Of a DNA stretch of 50,130 nucleotides, positions 1-8,289 are shown one piece after another. Source of the DNA: Planktothrix serta PCC 8927 (lineage in GTDB: Bacteria > Cyanobacteriota > Cyanobacteriia > Cyanobacteriales > Microcoleaceae); the NCBI RefSeq assembly GCF_900010725.2, contig NZ_LR734850.1:1-50130 (forward strand). The letters are read 5' to 3'. Position numbers and translations under genes: made by a program. The notes under the pieces were generated by a model. It made no database searches. It worked only from the letters and a program-made list of their open reading frames with translations, and was not told where the DNA came from. Every line of letters begins with the position of its first letter. Position 1 is the first letter of the stretch.

Positions 1-676
1 GTCTCGGAACCCGCCCCTACGGTTTAATTGTTGATTATTGCTCAAATGCGATCGCATTTTTTCCACAACAAAATGTAGGGGCGGGTTCTGTAATTATCTT
101 CAATTCTGAGCAATAATCTGACTAAACCCGCCCCTTCTTAAATGCGATCGCCTGAGAAGAAAGGGCGGGTTTAGGGAGATAATTACTGATCATTAAAGCT
201 GGTCTCGGAACCCGCCCCTACGGTTTAATTGTTGATTATTACTCAAATGCGATCGCCTGAGAAGAAAGGGCGGGTTTAGGGAGATAATTACTGATCATTA
301 AAGCTCGTCTCGGAACCCGCCCCTACGGTTTAATTGTGGATTATTGCTCAAATGCGATCGCCTGAGAAGAAAGGGCGGGTTTAGTCAGATAATTACTAAT
401 AATTAAAGCTCGTCTCGGAACCCGCCCCTACATTTTGTTGTGGATTATTGCTCAAATGCGATCGCCTGAGAAGAAAGGGCGGGTTTAGGGAGATAATTAC
501 TGATCATTAAAGCTCGTCTCGGAACCCGCCCCTACGGTTTAATTGTGGATTATTGCTCAAATGCGATCGCCTGAGAATAGAGGGCGGGTTTAGTCAGATA
601 ATTACTGATCATTAAAGCTGGTCTCGGAACCCGCCCCTACGGTTTAATTGTGGATTATTGCTCAAATGCGATCGCA
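1..676. repeat. Array of ~105-bp tandem direct repeats with internal hairpins
   Basis: Units begin with GTCTCGGAACCCGCCCCTAC at 202, 307, 412, 516 and 621, a spacing of 104-105 bp. The first unit (1-201) is a composite that also contains an inverted partial copy (about 61-134). The last unit is cut off near 676. Each full unit holds AACCCGCCC and, about 65 bp later, its complement GGGCGGGTTT, so each can fold into a hairpin. A GCGATCGC octamer sits in the loop. There is no plausible gene in the array. It lies downstream of tatA. Confidence 0.9.
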
Positions 677-708
677 CACCGCTATAACTGCCAGGAGCGA
701 CTGCTATA

Positions 709-730
709 ACAGGCAAGATGCCTGTTCCAC
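709..730. repeat. Short palindromic interspersed repeat, copy 1
   Basis: The 22 bases here contain the palindrome ACAGGCAAGATGCCTGT followed by TCCAC. An identical 22-bp copy lies inside dnaX at 5379-5400. This copy is intergenic, between the 105-bp array and the tatA stop codon, so it could act as a 3' hairpin for tatA. Confidence 0.8.
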
Positions 731-732
731 TA

Positions 733-927
733 TTATGATTTGTGGGAATTTTGTTCTGTCTCTTCCGAGACTGAATCAGAAGCATCGGGGGGGGTGGAGA
801 GTTCATCTTTAAACCCTCGGAGGCTTTGACCTAAACTTTTGCCAATTTCAGGAATTTTTTTAGGGCCAAAAATTAACAAGGCTACTACTAAAATAATGGC
901 TATTTCCGGCCAACCTAAACCAAACAT
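733..927 (-). CDS. tatA: Twin-arginine translocase subunit TatA/E family
   Basis: Small membrane protein of the Tat pathway, which moves folded proteins across thylakoid and plasma membranes. From the ATG at 927 it has 64 residues. These form one N-terminal hydrophobic helix (GWPEIAIILVVALLIFG), the family hinge FGPKKIPEIGKSLG, a short amphipathic helix (SLRGFKDEL) and an acidic, polar tail. A longer TTG start at 948 is possible, but an AAGGAG Shine-Dalgarno sits just upstream of the ATG, inside that extension, so 927 is preferred. The gene is transcribed away from pcyA across a spacer of about 95 bp. Whether it behaves as TatA or TatB cannot be settled from sequence; cyanobacterial proteins of this type are usually annotated TatA/E. 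Confidence 0.9.
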   Translation of the reverse strand: MFGLGWPEIAIILVVALLIFGPKKIPEIGKSLGQSLRGFKDELSTPPDASDSVSEETEQNSHKS

Positions 928-1021
928 AATATTAAGCTCCTTGTCCAAAGTGCTAACTGAGTCAACCTTGATCCTAAACTGATATTCTGGAATACAAGCC
1001 CGAAATAAGTAAATTCCTACA

Positions 1022-1771
1022 ATGGTAAATACCTCCCCTGTCTCTATCCGGGAGCAACAGCACTCCCTAATCCGCCAACTCGCTGACCAAATTCAAGCCA
1101 GTTGGAGTCAATATCTCGATTTGGAACCCTACCATTTACCAGAAGATTTAGGGTATGTGGAAGGGCGGCTAGAAGGCGAAAAACTGATAATTGAAAATAA
1201 GTGCTATCAAACCCGACACTTTCGGAAACTGCATTTGGAATTAGCCCAAGTTGGTCAAAACCTGGATATTCTGCATTGTGTGATGTTTCCCAGAGTCGAA
1301 TATGATCTCCCCATGTTTGGGGCTGATTTAGTCGGCGGACGGGGCCAAATTAGTGCGGCGATTGTGGATTTATCCCCAACGCATTTAGACCGCAGTTTAC
1401 CGTTACCCTACCAAAACCAATTACAACCGCAACCAGAAAAACAGTTTTCTCATCCCCGTGAAATTCCGACTTGGGGGGATATTTTTTCAGAGTTTTGTTT
1501 ATTTGTTCGACCGACAACACCGGAAGAAGAAACTCAATTTTTGCAAGTGGTGACGCAATATTTGAAAGTTCATTGTGAATATGCGATCGCTCAAAACCCG
1601 CTTTCTGAAGAAAAACAATCGGAAATTATCGCAGGTCAACAACGTTATTGTACTCAACAACAACAAAATGATAAAACTCGCCGTGTTTTAGAAAAAGCCT
1701 TTGGTGAAGAATGGGCTAATTATTACATGACAACGGTTTTATTTGATAGCAACGAAAAAATAACAGCCTAA
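1022..1771 (+). CDS. pcyA: Phycocyanobilin:ferredoxin oxidoreductase
   Basis: Ferredoxin-dependent bilin reductase that converts biliverdin IXalpha to phycocyanobilin by a four-electron reduction, supplying the chromophore for phycobilisomes and phytochromes. It has 249 residues, the normal family length. The catalytic set known from Synechocystis PcyA (Glu76, His88, Asp105) maps here with a constant offset of three to Glu73 (LHLEL), His85 (ILHCVMFPR) and Asp102 (FGADLVGG). The ATG at 1022 gives the usual N-terminus. The gene is divergent from tatA and convergent with the hypothetical gene that follows. Family assignment is secure. Confidence 0.97.
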   Translation: MVNTSPVSIREQQHSLIRQLADQIQASWSQYLDLEPYHLPEDLGYVEGRLEGEKLIIENKCYQTRHFRKLHLELAQVGQNLDILHCVMFPRVEYDLPMFGADLVGGRGQISAAIVDLSPTHLDRSLPLPYQNQLQPQPEKQFSHPREIPTWGDIFSEFCLFVRPTTPEEETQFLQVVTQYLKVHCEYAIAQNPLSEEKQSEIIAGQQRYCTQQQQNDKTRRVLEKAFGEEWANYYMTTVLFDSNEKITA

Positions 1772-1831
1772 AAAAATTAAGCCCGTTATTTAGATCAAGT
1801 TAGATATCTTTAAGATAAGGGATCACTTTTC

Positions 1832-2713
1832 TTAAGTAAATCTAGTAGATTCTGATTTACTGCTTTTTTTTCGTTGAGTTTTGCCTTGAGTTTTGCCTTG
1901 AGTTTTGCCTTGGGTTCTTTCTTCGGTGGGAGTATCATGGGGTGATGATTTAATCCCCCCGGGTCGAGTCGTGCGGAAGGTAACATTAACTCCTTCATTA
2001 GATTGTTCTAATACTAAAAGAGGAGTGGGTTTGGCTTTTTGATCCCACTCAATATGAACAATTCGTCCTTGAATTGTAGGTTGCCAATTATCATGTTCAT
2101 CAGTGGGACTTAAATAGGTTTCCAAACAATCAATAATTTCATTAATTGTAGTTGATGTTGATTGAGTGGGTAACTTCATGAGTCGAACTTGAATCCGAAA
2201 TAACACTCGTTTTTTAGAGTCCCCAGCAATACCTGTTTCATATTCCACATCAAAGATAGAATCCACTTGACGGGCTGTTCCCGCCGTGCTTTGTTCTCCA
2301 ACGGCGGTTTGAGTTGGACGTAAGGCGATGGAGATTTGTTGTTTAACTTTCATCTTAATTTGAACGATAATGGCATAGTGGAAAACATCTTCCGCCATCC
2401 GCATTCTCAAATAATCTAAGTTAAATTCCCGCGAGTGAATTAAATCGGGATTTTTCTCCATTTTGGCAACAGTACCGACTGCCAATTTATATTTTTTCTG
2501 TAGCTCTTTATTTCTAAAAATTTCTGTGTTTAATTGTTTGGTAAGGGCGCGGGTTTTTAGTTTGAAGAAAATTATACTTCCTAATAGTAAAACCAATAAA
2601 AAACCTGTAGCCCCCATCCAAATCACATCACTCCCTAATTTGGCATTTTTAGCCAGGGGTTTTATAGGAGTTGCTGCCAGCAACGGCTGAACTAGGATAA
2701 TTTGATTAGACAT
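1832..2713 (-). CDS. Hypothetical membrane-anchored protein with KTQG repeat tail
   Basis: A 293-residue protein that I do not recognise. It has a short N-terminal segment, one transmembrane helix at about residues 31-51 (rich in L, V, I and G), a basic, coiled-coil-like stretch (about 52-90), then a soluble alpha/beta region that probably faces the cytoplasm. The C-terminus is basic and low in complexity, with KTQG repeated three times before KTQRKKSSKS. That repeat is encoded by a perfect 12-bp tandem repeat at 1874-1909. The gene is convergent with pcyA, with about 60 bp between the stops. Expression and reality are likely from its length and composition; function is unknown. Confidence 0.75.
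   Translation of the reverse strand: MSNQIILVQPLLAATPIKPLAKNAKLGSDVIWMGATGFLLVLLLGSIIFFKLKTRALTKQLNTEIFRNKELQKKYKLAVGTVAKMEKNPDLIHSREFNLDYLRMRMAEDVFHYAIIVQIKMKVKQQISIALRPTQTAVGEQSTAGTARQVDSIFDVEYETGIAGDSKKRVLFRIQVRLMKLPTQSTSTTINEIIDCLETYLSPTDEHDNWQPTIQGRIVHIEWDQKAKPTPLLVLEQSNEGVNVTFRTTRPGGIKSSPHDTPTEERTQGKTQGKTQGKTQRKKSSKSESTRFT
1874..1909. repeat. 12-bp tandem repeat, three units, in frame
   Basis: TTGAGTTTTGCC occurs three times without change (1874-1885, 1886-1897, 1898-1909), followed by a partial diverged unit. The length is a multiple of three, so copy-number change would lengthen or shorten the KTQG tail of the overlapping gene without breaking its frame. Confidence 0.9.
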
Positions 2714-3176
2714 AAGTTATAATCACTAAACTGTAGACTCAATTTCCAGAATTTAGGGTGAAACTGTTTTAACCAATCCAAAATATGTTAAAATTAAAAC
2801 AGGAGGAGAATAGCTCATCTTTAGTCTGATAATGCTCGAATTGAATTTATTTTAAATGCTCGTTTTTTCTCCTTTAATATTATTCAGTAATTCCCTACCT
2901 TATCAGTTTGATAAATTTCTAGTAAGGCTATTAAGAGAAACAAAAATTAACCCCTGATATTGCCATGATCAGCCTATTTAACTCTAAGTTATCAAAGATT
3001 CCATGCCATTGCCTAGGATTTGGAAAAAAATCACCAAACAAGAGATTGGAGAGTTCCCTGTGTACCTTACTGTAACCCTTAAGTTTTATGCTACACTGCA
3101 AGCCCGGTTTATTCTTCTACTCTACTGCTATTCTAGCTAAGAGTGTTTGCTGTTCCCTTGATTTTGGTGTTGCGTT
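2714..3176. other. Intergenic region upstream of dnaX
   Basis: About 460 bp between two divergent genes. I see no open frame, tRNA or clear riboswitch. A TATGCT hexamer at about 3089-3094 could be the -10 of a dnaX promoter, but no good -35 accompanies it. The sequence is AT-rich. Confidence 0.4.
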
Positions 3177-5648
3177 GTGAGTTACGAACCCCTACACCAC
3201 AAGTACCGTCCCCAAATTTTTGGCCATTTGGTCGGACAAGAGGCGATCGCCACCACCCTCACGAATGCGATCGAGTCTCGACGTATCGCTCCCGCTTACC
3301 TATTTACCGGGCCAAGAGGAACGGGAAAAACCTCCAGTGCGAGAATTTTAGCCAAATCTCTGAATTGTTTGGCCAATCAAAACCCAACAGCCACACCTTG
3401 CGGCATTTGTGAGGTTTGTAAAGGCATTACCAATGGATCAACTTTAGATGTGATTGAAATTGACGCCGCTAGTAATACCGGGGTTGATAATATTAGAGAA
3501 TTAATTGAGCGATCGCAATTTGCCCCGGTTCAATGTCGGTATAAAGTATATGTTATAGATGAATGTTTAACCGGAGATAGTTTAGTTCAAACCCGTGAAG
3601 GACTCATCCGAATTGATAATCCCAGATTGAAAGGAAAACAAGTTTTAAGTTATAACGAAGATCAAGGAATTTGGGAATATAAAAAAGTTTTGCGCTGGTT
3701 AGATCAAGGAGAACGTTCTACCCTTGTTATTAAAACAAACAATTACGAAATTAGATGCACAGATAATCATTTGTTGAGAACAGAAACAGGATGGATAGAA
3801 GCCAAAAACGTCAGAGAAGGAATGAAGATCTTATCCCCTGTGAATGTGGGTGTGGGTGTGGAATTTCCATCAAATCAATGGAATACAAGTTTAAAAACAG
3901 TCGTATCTGTTCAAGTCGGAGAAATCGCTAAAGTTTATGATATTGAAGTAGAAGATCATCATAACTTTGTAGCGAATGGACTTTTGGTTCATAACTGTCA
4001 TATGTTAAGTACGGCTGCATTTAATGCCCTATTAAAAACATTAGAAGAACCTCCAGATCGGGTTGTATTTGTACTAGCAACAACTGACCCCCAACGGGTT
4101 TTACCGACAATTATTTCACGGTGTCAACGGTTTGATTTTCGGCGAATTCCCTTGGATTCAATGATCAAACATTTACAATATATTGCCCAACAAGAAAATA
4201 TTAATATTGCTGATGATGCTGTTTTTATGGTGGCTCAAATTGCCCAAGGGGGGTTAAGAGATGCGGAAAGTCTACTCGATCAACTCAGTTTATTATCCGG
4301 TGAAATTACGGTTGAGAAAGTCTGGGATTTAGTTGGGGCTGTTCCTGAACGAGATTTAATCAGTTTATTAGAAGCCATTGATTCAGGAAATACGGCTATT
4401 ATTTTAGACTGTATTCGTAATCTGCTTAACCGAGGACGGGAGCCTTTAATTGTCCTGCAAAATTTAGCCGGATTTTATCGAGATTTATTAATTGCTAAAA
4501 CTGCACCTAAGCGTTCTGATTTAGTTGCCTTAACTCAACCCACTTGGGAACAACTTTGTCAATTTTCTCACCGTTGGGATGAGAATATTATTCTAGCAGG
4601 TCAGAAACATTTACGAGAAAGTGAAGTTCAAATCAAAAATTCAACTCAACCGCGTCTTTGGTTAGAAATTATCTTATTAGGGTTACTTCCAGCAGCTTTA
4701 CAAAAACCTGTTGTTACTCAAACCGTTTCTGTTGTCCAAACGTCTCAAAGAACCTTTGAAACTCAACCGGAAACCGTGCCATTTGTGCAACGTTCAGAAC
4801 CTTCTTATCCTCCACAAAACCCGGTTAATCTTCCTGTTTCTCAACCTACATACACCCCAGAAGCTCAACCGCAAACCCAACCGCAAGTTAAAGCCGAAGT
4901 TCCCGCAACTCCCCCAGAACCACCTATTGTTACTGATGCTAATTTAGATCAAATTTGGCAACAGGTATTAGATTGTATTCAACCCTTTGGAACAAAAGAG
5001 ATGTTTCGACAAAACGGGCGTTTAATCCAGTTTAATTCGGAAGTTGCATATATTAAAATGAAATCTGAACCTGTATTAAAAATGGCTAAAGAGAGAATAT
5101 CGAATTTAGAAAAGGCATTTCAGCAGGTTTTTGGTCATGCTGTCAAAATTAATTTTGATACCAGAGGCGGAACATCTTCTGATCGAGTTCAAGAATTCAC
5201 TCCCCCATCTCCATCTTATACTCCTGTTGAGAATTCTAGGGTTTCTTCTCCAGAAGTTTCACAATCTTCTGCTATTAATAATCAAGAAAAACAACAAATT
5301 TCTGATTCTCAATCTCAAGATATTGAAGCATTCAATAAAACAGAAGATGCTAAAAATAATTCATTTAAACTGATGGAGACAGGCAAGATGCCTGTTCCAC
5401 TTGAAACAATAGAAATAGTTAAAAAAACAGTTCAATTAAATCCTGAAGAATCCGATGCTGAATCTGTTGCGATCGCTTCTCAAAAATTAGCAGAATTCTT
5501 TCAAGGAAAAATCATTGAATTAGAAGAAAAACCAATATCTAAAACAACTACTTTATTAGACAAAAAAGCTGATTCTATTGAAATTGATCAAAATGATAGC
5601 TTTATTGAAAATGATGATCTGGATGAAGAAAATTATGATGATTTTTGA
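3177..5648 (+). CDS. dnaX: DNA polymerase III gamma/tau subunit containing a mini-intein
   Basis: Clamp-loader ATPase of the replicative polymerase. The 823-residue precursor starts at a GTG. Walker A is GPRGTGKT (45-52), and four zinc-binding cysteines are at 64, 75, 78 and 81. Walker B is split after VYVIDE (Glu129) by a 144-residue intein (130-273), then resumes with CHMLSTAAFNALLKTLEEPP. Sensor-like LATTDP and the DnaX domain III follow, then a long Pro/Gln-rich and acidic tau-like tail. Removing the intein leaves 679 residues. Residues 735-741 (TGKMPVP) are encoded by an interspersed repeat found elsewhere in the window. ATPase function requires splicing, because Walker B is otherwise broken. 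Confidence 0.96.
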   Translation: MSYEPLHHKYRPQIFGHLVGQEAIATTLTNAIESRRIAPAYLFTGPRGTGKTSSARILAKSLNCLANQNPTATPCGICEVCKGITNGSTLDVIEIDAASNTGVDNIRELIERSQFAPVQCRYKVYVIDECLTGDSLVQTREGLIRIDNPRLKGKQVLSYNEDQGIWEYKKVLRWLDQGERSTLVIKTNNYEIRCTDNHLLRTETGWIEAKNVREGMKILSPVNVGVGVEFPSNQWNTSLKTVVSVQVGEIAKVYDIEVEDHHNFVANGLLVHNCHMLSTAAFNALLKTLEEPPDRVVFVLATTDPQRVLPTIISRCQRFDFRRIPLDSMIKHLQYIAQQENINIADDAVFMVAQIAQGGLRDAESLLDQLSLLSGEITVEKVWDLVGAVPERDLISLLEAIDSGNTAIILDCIRNLLNRGREPLIVLQNLAGFYRDLLIAKTAPKRSDLVALTQPTWEQLCQFSHRWDENIILAGQKHLRESEVQIKNSTQPRLWLEIILLGLLPAALQKPVVTQTVSVVQTSQRTFETQPETVPFVQRSEPSYPPQNPVNLPVSQPTYTPEAQPQTQPQVKAEVPATPPEPPIVTDANLDQIWQQVLDCIQPFGTKEMFRQNGRLIQFNSEVAYIKMKSEPVLKMAKERISNLEKAFQQVFGHAVKINFDTRGGTSSDRVQEFTPPSPSYTPVENSRVSSPEVSQSSAINNQEKQQISDSQSQDIEAFNKTEDAKNNSFKLMETGKMPVPLETIEIVKKTVQLNPEESDAESVAIASQKLAEFFQGKIIELEEKPISKTTTLLDKKADSIEIDQNDSFIENDDLDEENYDDF
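3564..3995 (+). mobile_element. DnaX mini-intein (no homing endonuclease)
   Basis: Protein-splicing element inside DnaX, precursor residues 130-273. Its first residue is Cys130 (CLTGDSLV, block A). A block B-like TDNH with the conserved Thr and His is at 195-198. Block F is VYDIEVEDHHNFVANG, and the element ends VHN with the +1 extein residue Cys274. All catalytic residues for class 1 splicing are present. At 144 residues there is no room for a LAGLIDADG or HNH domain, so this is a natural mini-intein. A DnaX intein is known from Synechocystis 6803 in a longer, endonuclease-bearing form. Insertion in the ATPase Walker B motif fits the intein habit of occupying invariant sites. Confidence 0.95.
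5379..5400. repeat. Short palindromic interspersed repeat, copy 2, within dnaX
   Basis: Identical over 22 bp to 709-730. Here it is read in frame as TGKMPVP in the variable tau-like tail of DnaX, apparently a repeat inserted into a coding region that tolerates it. Confidence 0.85.
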
Positions 5649-5680
5649 TCTAGCAGGAAACAGGTACTAGATTTTTACCC

Positions 5681-5740
5681 GTAGGGGCGGGTTCTGTAAT
5701 AAATTATGATACTTACAGATAACTTTGATAAACCCGCCCA
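5681..5740. repeat. Solitary copy of the GGGCGGGTT palindromic repeat
   Basis: GGGCGGGTT (5685-5693) and AACCCGCCC (5731-5739) form 9-bp arms around an AT-rich loop. It resembles the inverted segment at about 75-134 of the 105-bp array, including TAGGGGCGGGTTCTGTAAT. It sits between the convergent ends of dnaX and the next gene, where it may act as a bidirectional terminator. Confidence 0.8.
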
Positions 5741-5755
5741 CTTTCCACTCTCAGT

Positions 5756-6100
5756 TTAATTCGAGGTGGGAATAGGATTTGGTATTTGATTAATCTCTCG
5801 ATTTCCGGTTTCTTGTCGTAGCAAAAGCTCCGGTGTAGCTTGACGAAATGCGCCACAATAATATAAACTTAAAACAGCTTTATAAGCCCAGTGAGTCGGT
5901 TCAACATCAATATAAGGGTTTGGTAAACGATCGGCTTGATTTTGAATACAAGCATTAATAATTTCTTCCCGTGTTGGTGTTGAAATTTGCTCAAAATTTT
6001 CCGATGAATTAAGAGGTTGTTCTTCAGCTTTGAGGGGAGTGAATGAACCCATTATCGTTAATATTGTTATCGAAAGTAAGGGGAAACAATAATATTTCAT
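5756..6100 (-). CDS. Small exported protein with SLH-like motif
   Basis: A 114-residue protein with a cleavable-looking signal peptide (about 1-25, ending PLKAEE). A short segment, YIDVEPTHWAYKAVLSLYYC, follows the pattern of the S-layer homology domain (D-V-P-HWAY-AV-L---G). Two cysteines in the mature part (Cys51 in NACIQNQ and a second in YYCGAF) could form a disulfide in the periplasm. Only about half of one SLH domain is present, so it is probably a small cell-wall-associated protein rather than an S-layer protein. It lies about 20 bp downstream of the CPBP protease gene on the same strand and is likely co-transcribed with it. Confidence 0.7.
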   Translation of the reverse strand: MKYYCFPLLSITILTIMGSFTPLKAEEQPLNSSENFEQISTPTREEIINACIQNQADRLPNPYIDVEPTHWAYKAVLSLYYCGAFRQATPELLLRQETGNREINQIPNPIPTSN

Positions 6101-6121
6101 GGTGAATAAATCCCTAATAAA

Positions 6122-7012
6122 TTAAGGTTTAAATTCCGAGGATTGAGACAATTTCCGAAATAGCGATTTTTGCCAGATAAAAATTGCGATCGCACCCAAA
6201 CACAACAACCCCATCACCCCGGCTAACGGATTTTTATCAATTCCAGTAATAGCTTCAGAAACCGTATCAGAATAATCAATCAATTGCCCGATATTAATCA
6301 TATAATAACCCCAAACTAACCCCCCATGCAACCCCATCGGCAAACCTAACCAACCGGACGGACTTAACTGTAAACGATGGGAAGAAGCCGGAAACCACGC
6401 CAGTTTAGAGATAACTAAGATTGAGCCTAATAAAACTAACCCCGGAAATTGTAAAGCAGTTCTTTGAATTTCCGATAAAGGTTTAATAAAATGTAATCCT
6501 GCAAAGATTAAACTATTAATTCCTAACGCAATTTTTGGGGAATAATCTCGGTTTAATTCATCGAGTAACCATCCTCTAAAAAATAATTCTTCCGCAAACC
6601 CAATTCCAAGGGCTACTAAAAACCCTTCTAAACTAATTCTGAAAAAATCAAGGTTTAGAGATTGCCATTTCACCCAACCAAATAAAGATTCGATTAAGAA
6701 TAATCCTATTAAACTGAATAATCCTAATAATAATCCTTTGAGATAATTTTGATAATTTTTAGGATTAAATACTAACCCATAGCGAGTTAGGGGGTGAGAT
6801 TCTTGATCAATTATTTTTCCCCAGACGTGAATTAATATGATAAACTCGACATAGAGAAAAATTAAGGTAATAATACTAACAAAATTGCGATCGCTCACCC
6901 ATAAATAAAAAGGTGCCGCCAAGGGAAGCCAAAGCAACACCAAAACCAGGAGAAAAATCACAATTCTCAGAAAAGCAGGATATTCTCTTAACAATTCAAG
7001 CTTGTATTTCAA
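6122..7012 (-). CDS. CPBP family intramembrane glutamic endopeptidase
   Basis: Polytopic membrane protein of 296 residues from the CAAX protease / bacteriocin-processing (CPBP, Abi) family. Motif 1, EELFFRGW (E-E-x-x-x-R), and motif 2, FAGLHF with the catalytic His, are both present. A histidine in GLHGGLVWGYY is a further family-like position. There are about eight hydrophobic segments. Translation appears to start at TTG (7012): the only in-frame upstream sequence runs back to the clpS stop codon without an ATG, and AGGGA lies about 8 bases upstream. It follows clpS by 26 bp and is probably in its operon. The substrate is unknown. Confidence 0.85.
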   Translation of the reverse strand: MKYKLELLREYPAFLRIVIFLLVLVLLWLPLAAPFYLWVSDRNFVSIITLIFLYVEFIILIHVWGKIIDQESHPLTRYGLVFNPKNYQNYLKGLLLGLFSLIGLFLIESLFGWVKWQSLNLDFFRISLEGFLVALGIGFAEELFFRGWLLDELNRDYSPKIALGINSLIFAGLHFIKPLSEIQRTALQFPGLVLLGSILVISKLAWFPASSHRLQLSPSGWLGLPMGLHGGLVWGYYMINIGQLIDYSDTVSEAITGIDKNPLAGVMGLLCLGAIAIFIWQKSLFRKLSQSSEFKP

Positions 7013-7038
7013 ACCAATTTCCCTATATTTTAGGAGGT

Positions 7039-7320
7039 TTATTCATCCGGTTCAATAGTGCTGATGAGTCCATGAGTTTTCAACGTTTCACAGTAAAATT
7101 CTGCGTGTTCTTGAGCGCAAGTAATCACCAAAGCCAGACCATTTGTATGGGCTTCCATCATAATACTTACCGCCTGGGGCTGAGTCAAACTGGGAACAGT
7201 TTTGATCAACACCTGGACAACATACTCCATCGAATTGAACTCATCGTTATGCAGCAAAACCCGATAACGGGGTGCAATTTTTCTAACGGTGGCACTCTTT
7301 TGTACTGTCTCAACAGACAC
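7039..7320 (-). CDS. clpS: ATP-dependent Clp protease adaptor ClpS (ClpS1 type)
   Basis: Adaptor that delivers N-degron substrates to ClpC/ClpAP. It has 93 residues with the family core RVLLHNDEFNSMEYVVQVL, the substrate-pocket region MMEAHTNGLALV, and the C-terminal ITCAQEHAEFYCETLKTHGL. The N-degron pocket motif is NDEFNSMEYV instead of the commoner N-D-D-x-x-P-M-E-F-V. The close match to the abundant cyanobacterial ClpS1 form argues against ClpS2. The start is GTG at 7320, with AAGGAG about 8 bases upstream. It is followed by the CPBP protease gene. Confidence 0.93.
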   Translation of the reverse strand: MSVETVQKSATVRKIAPRYRVLLHNDEFNSMEYVVQVLIKTVPSLTQPQAVSIMMEAHTNGLALVITCAQEHAEFYCETLKTHGLISTIEPDE

Positions 7321-7531
7321 GGCTTTTTCTCCTTTTTGAAAAAATGGAAAGGGTTTAGGATTAGTAAAATCAATAAATTATTAGACTTTATACAGTTTAA
7401 TGAATCCTTGCAGGAGCGACAAGGTTGTTAGGGGTTGGCGGTTGACCCGACATCTCAGACCGGGACACGATAACATATTAGAAGGGAAATCCCCTACTCT
7501 AGTTTGAGTGTTTCAACCCTGTTAAGTTTTT

Positions 7532-8050
7532 ATGAGACGTAGAACCAAAATGGCACCTGCTAAACCTTCACTCTTTAATTACACAGCTTTAGCAGTGATT
7601 GGCGGGGTACTGATTCTGGGAATTGGGATTGGGATTGCAATTAGTTCCACAACCACCTTAACGCCAGAAAACGTAGCCTCCAGTCAATTTATTGACCGAA
7701 GCGCGCCGAGTGCCGAAACCTGTATTAAATTTGGTGCAAGTGCGATGGTAACGGATCTGCGTGTTTTTGTCACCCTCAACCCCTTTAATGTGTATGTGAC
7801 GCAACCGAAACTACAACCGGGATGTGTTCTCCGCACGAGTAACTGGGCGATTTTAAAACAACGGAATCTCCTGAATAATCAACAAGAGCGAGATTGTAAA
7901 CAACGTATGAATACTTTTGGATTTACCGGGGATTTAGAAAATAGTCCCGCTATTAACTGTATTTATCAAAATGATGGTGCGGCGAACCTGTTTATTAATC
8001 AACCTGGGGGGATTCAATCACCAACCCGACCTGAATCAGAACGATTTTAG
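7532..8050 (+). CDS. DUF3172-like membrane-anchored protein
   Basis: A 172-residue conserved cyanobacterial protein. It has a basic N-terminus (MRRRTK), one transmembrane helix at about 19-40 (rich in I, G and V), then an extracytoplasmic domain with four cysteines (ETCIKFG, PGCVLRT, RDCKQR, INCIYQ) that could pair as two disulfides. It resembles the DUF3172 family, recalled rather than searched. The annotated ATG lacks a clear Shine-Dalgarno; Met7 is an alternative start. It is divergent from clpS across about 210 bp, and a strong terminator hairpin follows it. Function is unknown. Confidence 0.7.
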   Translation: MRRRTKMAPAKPSLFNYTALAVIGGVLILGIGIGIAISSTTTLTPENVASSQFIDRSAPSAETCIKFGASAMVTDLRVFVTLNPFNVYVTQPKLQPGCVLRTSNWAILKQRNLLNNQQERDCKQRMNTFGFTGDLENSPAINCIYQNDGAANLFINQPGGIQSPTRPESERF

Positions 8051-8110
8051 CGGTGTCGGGTTTCCGGTTTTGGTTTTCTAATCGGTTTTGAGATCAAATC
8101 CATTTTAGAG

Positions 8111-8151
8111 ACGCGCCCATAGCTTTTCGGCAAATATAGGCGCGTTTTTAC
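8111..8151 (+). terminator. Rho-independent terminator after the DUF3172-like gene
   Basis: ACGCGCCCATA (8111-8121) pairs with TATAGGCGCGT (8135-8145) with one mismatch around a 13-base loop, and the 3' arm runs directly into TTTTTA. It lies about 60 bp after the stop at 8050. Confidence 0.85.
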
Positions 8152-8289
8152 TTTATGTTATTATCCTCTTTTCCATAGCCAAATATTAGATTAACGTGAG
8201 TTAAGATAATGCTTGGAATGAATAATAGACTCAACCCTGAATTTTTAGATCATCTTCAGAACAAATACCCTCACAAATCTGAAATCTAA

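Noticed and set aside
612-806. Minus-strand frame of 64 codons over the end of the 105-bp array and tatA 3' end
   Set aside because: It reads through repeats and the tatA coding region in another frame; composition is not protein-like.
2714-3176. Possible tRNA or riboswitch before dnaX
   Set aside because: No cloverleaf arms or conserved loop sequences could be placed on either strand.
3564-3995. Possible insertion or frameshift damage in dnaX
   Set aside because: The extra segment keeps the frame and has every splicing residue of an intein, so the gene is intact after splicing.
8209-8289. 26-codon plus-strand frame starting MLGMNNRLNPEFLDHL
   Set aside because: Looks slightly protein-like and might be a remnant, but it is too short, has no ribosome site and no recognised family.
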